Shown here in pieces: positions 58,321 to 64,000 of a stretch of DNA of 64,000 nucleotides (position 1 is its first letter; every line of letters begins with the position of its first letter). The DNA comes from Umboniibacter marinipuniceus (GTDB taxonomy: Bacteria; Pseudomonadota; Gammaproteobacteria; Pseudomonadales; DSM-25080). Below the pieces are notes generated by a model, which saw only the letters and a list, made by a program, of their open reading frames with translations, was not told where the DNA came from and made no database searches. Position numbers and translations under genes: made by a program. The stretch covers positions 1 through 64,000 of the forward strand of contig NZ_REFJ01000006.1 in assembly GCF_003688415.1 (NCBI RefSeq), given 5' to 3'.

Positions 58321-58733
58321 CACATCACCTGCCGTTTAACAAAGGTAGTTGCCACAGGTAATTTAGCTGCTGCAAGGCGGAACGCCTCACGCGCTAGTTC
58401 TTCATCGACACCTTCGATCTCGTAAAGAACCTTACCTGGTTGAATTTGAGCAACCCAGTATTCCACAGAACCCTTACCTTTACCCATACGAACTTCTAGG
58501 GGCTTATTGGTAATCGGTTTATCAGGGAAAACACGGATCCAAATCTTACCGCCACGCTTAATACGACGAGTCATAGCACGACGTGCTGCCTCGATCTGAC
58601 GTGCAGTGATTCGACCGCGACCAGTTGCCTTCAAGCCGAATTCGCCGAAGCTAACTTTGCTACCGCGCAGTGCCAAGCCGCGATTGCGACCTTTCATCAT
58701 CTTGCGGAACTTTGTACGCTTTGGTTGTAACAT
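58320..58733 (-). CDS. rplP: 50S ribosomal protein L16
   Basis: L16 helps position aminoacyl-tRNA in the A site. The 137-residue protein starts [19 protein letters not shown], with the [20 protein letters not shown] and [20 protein letters not shown] signatures. It overlaps rpmC and follows rpsC by 11 bp. Confidence 0.98.
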   Translation of the reverse strand: MLQPKRTKFRKMMKGRNRGLALRGSKVSFGEFGLKATGRGRITARQIEAARRAMTRRIKRGGKIWIRVFPDKPITNKPLEVRMGKGKGSVEYWVAQIQPGKVLYEIEGVDEELAREAFRLAAAKLPVATTFVKRQVM

Positions 58734-58744
58734 ATGCGTACTCC

Positions 58745-59428
58745 TTACTTAGCTTTCTTCTTGCCAGTTTTAGCAGGTTTTGCTTCAACTGGTGCGTTAT
58801 CGCCAATGATTTCGCCTTTGAATACGTAAACCTTGATGCCGATGATACCGTAGGTAGTCATTGCTTCAAATGTTCCGTAATCGATGTCAGCACGAAGTGT
58901 ATGCAACGGCACACGACCTTCACGATACCACTCGGTACGAGCAATATCTGCGCCGCCTAGACGACCACTTAGCTGAATCTTGATACCTTGCGCACCTTGA
59001 CGCATTGCATTCTGTACCGCGCGCTTCATAGCACGACGGAACATAACACGACGTTCAAGCTGGCTACCGACGTTTTGAGCAACGAGAGTAGCATCTAGAT
59101 CCGGCTTACGAATTTCTTCGATATTGATCTGCACAGGAACGCCCATCATCTTCGAGCATTCGTTGCGTAGAGTTTCAACATCTTCGCCTTTTTTACCAAT
59201 CACGATACCAGGGCGAGCCGTGTGAATCGTAATGCGAGCTGACTGAGCTGGACGCTCAATCTGTACGCGGCTTACAGATGCATGTGCTAGCTTCTTCTTA
59301 ATGAAGGCGCGCACTGTAAGATCAGCGTTAAGATTGTCAGCATAGGTTCCGCTGTTGGCATACCAAGTAGAATTATGATCCTTGACAATGCCGAGGCGGA
59401 TACCGATTGGATGTACTTTTTGACCCAT
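58745..59428 (-). CDS. rpsC: 30S ribosomal protein S3
   Basis: S3 lines the mRNA entry site. The 227-residue protein has an N-terminal KH type 2 domain ([18 protein letters not shown]) and the C-terminal domain with [20 protein letters not shown]. It ends in a short Lys-rich tail. Canonical order between rplV and rplP. Confidence 0.98.
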   Translation of the reverse strand: MGQKVHPIGIRLGIVKDHNSTWYANSGTYADNLNADLTVRAFIKKKLAHASVSRVQIERPAQSARITIHTARPGIVIGKKGEDVETLRNECSKMMGVPVQINIEEIRKPDLDATLVAQNVGSQLERRVMFRRAMKRAVQNAMRQGAQGIKIQLSGRLGGADIARTEWYREGRVPLHTLRADIDYGTFEAMTTYGIIGIKVYVFKGEIIGDNAPVEAKPAKTGKKKAK

Positions 59429-59452
59429 GAAATGGTCTCCTACAACCTAAAG

Positions 59453-59785
59453 TTACTGTTCAGAAACTTTCACGGTGATATGACAAGTTCTCTTGAAGAT
59501 TCGATCAGCACGTCCTTTCGCACGTGGCTTGATACGCTTCATTGTCATACCTTCGTCGACAAAGATTGTTGAAACCTTTAACTCGTCGACATCCGCACCT
59601 TCGTTATGCTCAGCGTTTGCAATTGCAGACTCGAGCACCTTCTTAATCAAACCAGCTGCTTTCTTGGAGCTGAAAGCTAGAATATCTAGCGCTTCTTCAA
59701 CACCCTTGCCGCGAATCTGGTCTGCTACTAGGCGAGCTTTCTGCGCTGAGATGCGCGCGCCTTTTAACTTTGCAGCTACTTCCAT
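59453..59785 (-). CDS. rplV: 50S ribosomal protein L22
   Basis: The beta-hairpin of L22 lines the peptide exit tunnel at its constriction. The 110-residue protein shows [20 protein letters not shown] and the hairpin region [20 protein letters not shown]. No deletion of the type linked to macrolide resistance is visible. Confidence 0.98.
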   Translation of the reverse strand: MEVAAKLKGARISAQKARLVADQIRGKGVEEALDILAFSSKKAAGLIKKVLESAIANAEHNEGADVDELKVSTIFVDEGMTMKRIKPRAKGRADRIFKRTCHITVKVSEQ

Positions 59786-59802
59786 TTCCGTTACTCCAGT
59801 GT

Positions 59803-60081
59803 TTAACGCTTCTTAGCTTTCTTATCGACGATATGACCGCGATAGGTGCGGGTACCGGCGAACTCACCAAGCTTATGGCCGATCATTTCTTCGTTGATTA
59901 CAACTGGTACGTGTTGACGACCGTTGTGCACAGCGATGGTTAGACCGATCATTTCTGGCAAAATCATTGAACGACGCGACCAAGTCTTAACAGGGCGCTT
60001 GTCGTTAGCTTCAACTGCAGTTTGCACTTTTTTCATAAGGTGCAAATCTACAAATGGACCTTTTTTCAGTGAACGTGGCAC
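59803..60081 (-). CDS. rpsS: 30S ribosomal protein S19
   Basis: S19 forms the head of the small subunit with S13. The 92-residue protein begins [19 protein letters not shown] and has the [20 protein letters not shown] block. It lies 15 bp after rplB. Confidence 0.98.
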   Translation of the reverse strand: MPRSLKKGPFVDLHLMKKVQTAVEANDKRPVKTWSRRSMILPEMIGLTIAVHNGRQHVPVVINEEMIGHKLGEFAGTRTYRGHIVDKKAKKR

Positions 60082-60096
60082 TTTTGATACCCTCCG

Positions 60097-60921
60097 TTAC
60101 TTGCTGCGACGACGTACGATAAACTTATCGGTACGCTTGTTCGAGCGAGTCTTGTAACCCTTGGTTGGAACGCCCCAAGGAGATACCGGATGACGGCCAC
60201 CTGAAGTACGACCTTCACCACCACCATGTGGGTGATCTACTGGGTTCATTGCAACACCGCGTACTGTTGGACGAATACCGCGCCAGCGAGTGGCACCAGC
60301 TTTACCCAACGAGCGTAGACTGTGCTCTGAGTTAGAAACTTCACCTAACGTTGCGCGGCAATCAGCTGGAACCTTACGCATTTCGCCAGAGCGAAGACGT
60401 AGAGTTGCGTACTGACCTTCACGAGCAACTAACTGAACTGAAGTACCGGCTGAACGAGCAATCTGCGCGCCTTTGCCTGGCTTCAATTCGATGCAGTGAA
60501 TAACCGAACCTACTGGCATGTTGCGAAGTGGCAACGTGTTACCAGGTTTGATAGGTGCGGCGCTTCCGCTTTGCACAACGTCGCCAGCCTTCACGCCCTT
60601 AGGAGCAATGATGTAACGGCGCTCACCATCGGCATAACAAATCAGCGCGATGTGTGCTGTACGATTTGGATCGTACTCTAGACGTTCTACAGTTGCAGGG
60701 ATACCATCTTTGTTACGACGGAAGTCGATAACACGGTAATGCTGCTTATGACCACCACCACGGTGACGCGTAGTGATACGGCCAGTGTTGTTACGACCAC
60801 CTGACTTGCTCTTCTTTTCAAGAAGCGGCGCATACGGAGCACCTTTATGAAGCTCGGTGTTTACAACACTAACTACGTGACGACGGCCAGGAGATGTTGG
60901 TTTACGTTTAATAACTGCCAT
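60097..60921 (-). CDS. rplB: 50S ribosomal protein L2
   Basis: L2 is needed for subunit association and peptidyl transferase activity. The 274-residue protein has the RNA-binding OB and SH3-like domains. The C-terminal [20 protein letters not shown] contains the His corresponding to E. coli His229. Length and ends match the family. Confidence 0.98.
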   Translation of the reverse strand: MAVIKRKPTSPGRRHVVSVVNTELHKGAPYAPLLEKKSKSGGRNNTGRITTRHRGGGHKQHYRVIDFRRNKDGIPATVERLEYDPNRTAHIALICYADGERRYIIAPKGVKAGDVVQSGSAAPIKPGNTLPLRNMPVGSVIHCIELKPGKGAQIARSAGTSVQLVAREGQYATLRLRSGEMRKVPADCRATLGEVSNSEHSLRSLGKAGATRWRGIRPTVRGVAMNPVDHPHGGGEGRTSGGRHPVSPWGVPTKGYKTRSNKRTDKFIVRRRSK

Positions 60922-60933
60922 TATCTCTACCCC

Positions 60934-61230
60934 TTACTCGAACGTCGAGAAGTCGATGTCTTGACCTTCGGCCAAACGGACATACGCCTTCTTCCAATCG
61001 TTGCGCTTACCAATACCGTAACGAGTACGCTTGGTCTTGCCTTTAACGTTCAACAAACGAACTGACTCAACGTTAACGTTGAACAACTTCTCGATAGCAT
61101 GTTTCACTTCAAGCTTGTTGGCATCAGTTGTAACTTTGAACACTACAGTGTTTGCAGACTCAGCTGCTAGCGCTGCTTTCTCAGTAACCTGAGGACCTAG
61201 CAGAACCTTGAATAGACGCTCTTGGTTCAT
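60934..61230 (-). CDS. rplW: 50S ribosomal protein L23
   Basis: L23 provides the main docking site for trigger factor at the exit tunnel. The 98-residue protein starts [20 protein letters not shown] and has the [20 protein letters not shown] block. Its start overlaps the rplD stop by four bases (ATGA-type coupling). Confidence 0.98.
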   Translation of the reverse strand: MNQERLFKVLLGPQVTEKAALAAESANTVVFKVTTDANKLEVKHAIEKLFNVNVESVRLLNVKGKTKRTRYGIGKRNDWKKAYVRLAEGQDIDFSTFE

Positions 61231-61841
61231 CCTAACATCTCCTCAAACTTCTTAAGGGCTTCAACTGTTACGATGACCTTCTCACGGTGCACAAGGCTAA
61301 CTGGGTTAGCAGACACTGCGTCACAAACATCCACAGAGTGAACGTTACGTGAAGCGAGGTATAGGTTCTCAGAAACGGCTTCAGTCACGATTAAAACGTG
61401 TTTTGCGTCAAAAGCAGCTAGCTTAGCTAGCAACGCCTTAGTTTTTGGCGCTTCAACATCAAACTGCTCAACAACAACCAAACGGTCAGTGCGGGCTAGT
61501 TCAGACAAAATGCACTGCATTGCTGCACGGTACATTTTCTTGTTGATTTTTTGACTGTGATCTTGTGGACGTGCAGCAAATGTTACACCGCCCCCACGCC
61601 AGATTGGTGAACGGATAGTACCGGCACGTGCGCGGCCACTACCTTTCTGTTTCCATGGCTTCTTACCGCCACCTGAAACATCTGAGCGTGTTTTCTGAGC
61701 GCGTGTACCTTGACGGGCACCGGCCAGATACGCCGTTACAGCCTGGTGAACCAGGTCGGCGTTAAACTCGCGACCAAAAGTAGCTTCAGAAACTTCAAGA
61801 GTTCCCTTTGCGCCTTCTGGTGTAGAAAGATTCAATTCCAT
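61227..61841 (-). CDS. rplD: 50S ribosomal protein L4
   Basis: L4 reaches the exit tunnel with a long loop, seen here as [20 protein letters not shown]. In E. coli it also represses the S10 operon by transcription attenuation and translation control. The 204-residue protein is of normal length. Whether it controls this operon would depend on the rpsJ leader at 62907-63012. Confidence 0.97.
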   Translation of the reverse strand: MELNLSTPEGAKGTLEVSEATFGREFNADLVHQAVTAYLAGARQGTRAQKTRSDVSGGGKKPWKQKGSGRARAGTIRSPIWRGGGVTFAARPQDHSQKINKKMYRAAMQCILSELARTDRLVVVEQFDVEAPKTKALLAKLAAFDAKHVLIVTEAVSENLYLASRNVHSVDVCDAVSANPVSLVHREKVIVTVEALKKFEEMLG

Positions 61842-61852
61842 CGGTAACCTCC

Positions 61853-62485
61853 TCAGGATGCTTTAACTGCAGGCTTGACAACAATGTCAGAACCCGGAGC
61901 ACCAGGGATTGCGCCCTTGATCAAAATAAGACCGCGTTCAGCGTCAACGCGAACGATTTCTAAACTTTGAACAGTTACGCGCTCAGATCCCATGTGACCT
62001 GCCATTTTCTTGCCTTTAAAGACTCGACCAGGAGTCTGGCATTGGCCGATCGAACCAGGAGCACGGTGCGACAATGAGTTACCGTGTGTAGCGTCTTGCA
62101 TGCTAAAGTTCCAGCGCTTTACGCCGCCCTGGAAACCTTTACCTTTAGACGTACCGGTTACATCTACTTTTTGTCCTGCTGCGAACAAATCAAGTGGAAC
62201 TTCACCACCGACTTCGAGATCGTGTCCTTCAACACGGAATTCCCAAAGACCACGACCAGCTTCTACGCCAGCCTTAGCAAAGTGACCAGTTAATGATTTG
62301 TTTACGCGGGAGGCACGACGGCTACCAGTTGTGACTTGCACAGCGCTGTAACCATCAGTGTCGGCTGTTTTAACCTGCACAATGCGATTGCTATCTACTT
62401 CAATCACAGAAACAGGGATAGACACACCTTCATCGGTAAAGACGCGGGTCATACCGCTCTTGCGTCCGACAATACCAATTGTCAT
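61853..62485 (-). CDS. rplC: 50S ribosomal protein L3
   Basis: L3 starts large-subunit assembly and reaches the peptidyl transferase centre. The 210-residue protein begins [20 protein letters not shown] and has the central extension [20 protein letters not shown]. That region includes the Gln site methylated by PrmB in other species. It lies 109 bp after rpsJ. Confidence 0.98.
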   Translation of the reverse strand: MTIGIVGRKSGMTRVFTDEGVSIPVSVIEVDSNRIVQVKTADTDGYSAVQVTTGSRRASRVNKSLTGHFAKAGVEAGRGLWEFRVEGHDLEVGGEVPLDLFAAGQKVDVTGTSKGKGFQGGVKRWNFSMQDATHGNSLSHRAPGSIGQCQTPGRVFKGKKMAGHMGSERVTVQSLEIVRVDAERGLILIKGAIPGAPGSDIVVKPAVKAS

Positions 62486-62594
62486 GTTTTCACCTCTCGT
62501 GTACGGGGCTTAACCCTCTATGGCCGCCCCAATTTAGGGCGTTACACTAAGCTAACCAGGGTGGTTAGACTTTGTATAATGTTGTGGGTTGCGA

Positions 62595-62906
62595 TTAACC
62601 GAGGCTAATTTGAACCTCGACACCAGCCGCCAAATCTAACTTCATCAACGCGTCAACAGTCTTCTCTGTTGGCTCAACGATGTCGAGCATGCGCTTATGG
62701 GTGCGAATTTCATACTGATCGCGCGCGTCTTTGTTGACGTGCGGAGAAACCAGGATGGTGTAACGCTCTTTGCGTGTAGGTAGAGGAATAGGACCACGTA
62801 CCTGCGCGCCAGTGCGCTTCGCAGTATCGACAATTTCCTGAGCAGAAGCATCGATTAAACGATGATCAAATGCTTTCAGGCGAATGCGAATGCGTTGGCT
62901 CTGCAT
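62595..62906 (-). CDS. rpsJ: 30S ribosomal protein S10
   Basis: S10 is a small-subunit head protein and, as NusE, a transcription antitermination factor with NusB. The 103-residue product begins [20 protein letters not shown] and has the [20 protein letters not shown] block. It is the first gene of the cluster. In P. aeruginosa tuf and fusA lie immediately upstream; here they do not. Confidence 0.98.
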   Translation of the reverse strand: MQSQRIRIRLKAFDHRLIDASAQEIVDTAKRTGAQVRGPIPLPTRKERYTILVSPHVNKDARDQYEIRTHKRMLDIVEPTEKTVDALMKLDLAAGVEVQISLG

Positions 62907-62956
62907 TGATTAAACTCCGATAACATGCTGACTTTACGCCAGCTTTCCTTCTTTCT

Positions 62957-62977
62957 TGCACCTAAAAATTAGGTACA
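62957..62977 (-). promoter_or_regulatory. hairpin in the S10 operon leader
   Basis: ACCTAA / TTAGGT around a TTT loop, in the roughly 105-nt leader before rpsJ. In E. coli the S10 leader holds the L4-responsive attenuator. This hairpin is small and its role is a guess. Confidence 0.35.
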
Positions 62978-63019
62978 GCAAACTCCCAAGACAAGCGAAA
63001 GCTTAAAATGGGAGCGCGA

Positions 63020-63048
63020 ATTCTATTGGGTCGTAAGTTCAATGTCAA
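63020..63048 (-). promoter_or_regulatory. strong promoter of the S10-spc cluster
   Basis: On the minus strand a consensus TTGACA (63043-63048), exactly 17 bp, then TAGAAT (63020-63025, 5 of 6) are followed by the GC-rich discriminator TCGCGCTCC. It drives the largest transcription unit in the window. Confidence 0.8.
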
Positions 63049-63329
63049 GGACATATAAAGGCATCAACGCTTGACTCGAGTTAGAACTTCTACTAACCCT
63101 CGTAGACACTAGCACTCCGCCAGTAGCAACCTCGAAAATCCATCAAGTCGCTTTTCAAACACCAGTCGCTATTTCGGACAACATTGCCCACCTGCTTTAG
63201 TGCAGAGTACTCGAGCGTCAACGCACAACTAGGTATGCTCAACGAGTATAAGCACGACTAGTTGACCGATCCACAAGGCAATGTTCTACTTCGTCCTTGT
63301 ATGTCGAATTAATCAATGTAGGACACACT

Positions 63330-64000
63330 ATGAACATATTAAAAGGGCTAGTTTTTGCCCCTCTTATAGCGCTCGCGCCTAGCGCCTTGAGCGAGGGCGT
63401 TCCAACTAGCGTAGTGCCGACCACCTATACTAGCGCTGAAACGATCACCATGGATCTTACGATTAACGCAATTGAAATCTCGAAGGCGAATCACAACACT
63501 ATCAGCTCGGCACGATATTTCGAACAAGCTATCAACGCCGCCGCGGGGATGCAACCACCCCACCCTGGCCTTGCAACGATTGGCGATCAATACCTCTCTT
63601 TTCTCCGCGAGACCCCCGAATCCAGCTGTGAGTGCGGCCATCGAATAGAGGAAACTATTATTACGTTGACCGACGGGCTAGAGCAAGCGGGCGCCGACCC
63701 CTACGAAGCCTTCTCAGCGTACTACAGAGGTGCGCAAGCCCTGCTCAGACACTCACACGACCTTCCTAATGGATACGACCACAATCGACTCGCAGATATA
63801 GCATTGGATATGTCCTCTGATTTATTTCCTGAAGGAAGCATTCAGCGGGTAGAAGCTCAGCTTGGGATGGCGTCGGTACTCAGCGAGTCTTCACTAAAGA
63901 GAAAAAAGGCGAAGTCCCGAGCGCTTGCCGAAAACGCACTAGAGGCACTCGACGAAAATTTTCCTAGCAACGAACAGACAACAAAACGGCAATTAGCACA
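63330..64000 (+). CDS. secreted protein of unknown function (partial, runs off the right edge)
   Basis: An open frame starts with ATG at 63330, AGGA seven bases upstream, and stays open for 223 codons to the window end. The N-terminus MNILKGLVFAPLIALAPSA is a typical signal peptide with likely cleavage after SALS. The mature part is helical-looking, contains a CECGH element near residue 100, and ends in a basic stretch (SLKRKKAKSRALAENALEAL). It resembles TPR-like solenoid sequence. I do not recognise the family, and C-terminal domains may lie outside. It is divergent from the S10 operon; the 270-bp gap 63060-63329 otherwise holds nothing I can support. Confidence 0.7.
   Translation, partial: MNILKGLVFAPLIALAPSALSEGVPTSVVPTTYTSAETITMDLTINAIEISKANHNTISSARYFEQAINAAAGMQPPHPGLATIGDQYLSFLRETPESSCECGHRIEETIITLTDGLEQAGADPYEAFSAYYRGAQALLRHSHDLPNGYDHNRLADIALDMSSDLFPEGSIQRVEAQLGMASVLSESSLKRKKAKSRALAENALEALDENFPSNEQTTKRQLA

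Noticed and set aside
63239-63641. Two minus-strand frames at the right edge
   Set aside because: The plus-strand frame from 63330 has a Shine-Dalgarno, a signal peptide and stays open to the window end; the minus frames are its shadows.

Overview
The window is a gene-dense chromosomal segment from a gammaproteobacterium, probably a marine one distantly related to the Pseudomonas/Cellvibrio lineage. No rRNA or tRNA gene lies inside it, so the assignment rests on gene content and order. Several blocks follow the order known from Pseudomonas aeruginosa: pssA-ilvC-ilvH-ilvI next to an rRNA operon; clpB-pgeF-rluD-bamD; pilS-pilR and the minor pilins next to ispH-fkpB-lspA-ileS-ribF-murJ-rpsT; proB-obgE-rpmA-rplU-ispB; and ssb-MFS-uvrA ahead of the large ribosomal-protein cluster. 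I see no phage, insertion sequence, CRISPR array or toxin-antitoxin module.

Layout. Positions 1-180 hold a strong leftward promoter of the rRNA type, so a 16S gene probably lies just outside. At 0.3-4.9 kb are phosphatidylserine synthase and the ilvI-ilvH-ilvC branched-chain amino acid operon, preceded by a candidate Leu/Val-rich leader peptide. At 5.0-9.6 kb are the chaperone ClpB, with a near-consensus sigma-32 promoter, then PgeF and RluD. At 9.7-15.4 kb are bamD, glutamine-dependent nadE and the PilS/PilR two-component pair. At 15.5-20.0 kb is a minor-pilin locus. At 20.0-27.3 kb are ispH, fkpB, lspA, ileS, ribF and murJ, linked mostly by stop/start overlaps. At 27.4-38.4 kb are rpsT, proB, obgE, rpmA, rplU, ispB, pgi, a chalcone-isomerase-like secreted protein, phosphomannomutase, fabA-fabB and an uncharacterised protein. 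At 38.6-42.2 kb an HdfR-like LysR regulator is divergent from a rimK / zinc-acylase / RimB-like protease operon. At 42.4-49.2 kb are ssb, a YajR-like exporter, uvrA, a HIT-like protein and a ketoacyl synthase III. At 49.2-62.9 kb are 28 genes of the S10, spc and alpha operons in canonical order. The right edge carries the start of a secreted protein of unknown function.

The most unusual region is the minor-pilin locus at 15.5-18.7 kb. Four of its six genes, and the gap between its convergent genes, carry unrelated short tandem repeats. These are a 57-bp repeat in the FimT-like gene, a 35-bp noncoding array, a 9-bp array in a short PilY1-position gene, a 21-bp array in the PilX-like gene and a 9-bp-periodic tail in the PilW-like gene. 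All the coding repeats have periods divisible by three, so copy-number change would alter protein length without breaking the frame. The PilY1-position protein is about a third or less of the usual PilY1 length, and the PilW-like protein lacks the usual Glu5. A hexanucleotide-type repeat in pgeF suggests that repeat expansion is more general in this genome.

Regulation. Five promoters for rRNA or ribosomal-protein transcripts (left edge, rpsT, rplU, rpsM, rpsJ) share a near-consensus -10 followed by a GC-rich discriminator. This is the pattern expected for ppGpp-responsive promoters. Most start codons were chosen by Shine-Dalgarno position and family N-termini; several are GTG or TTG.
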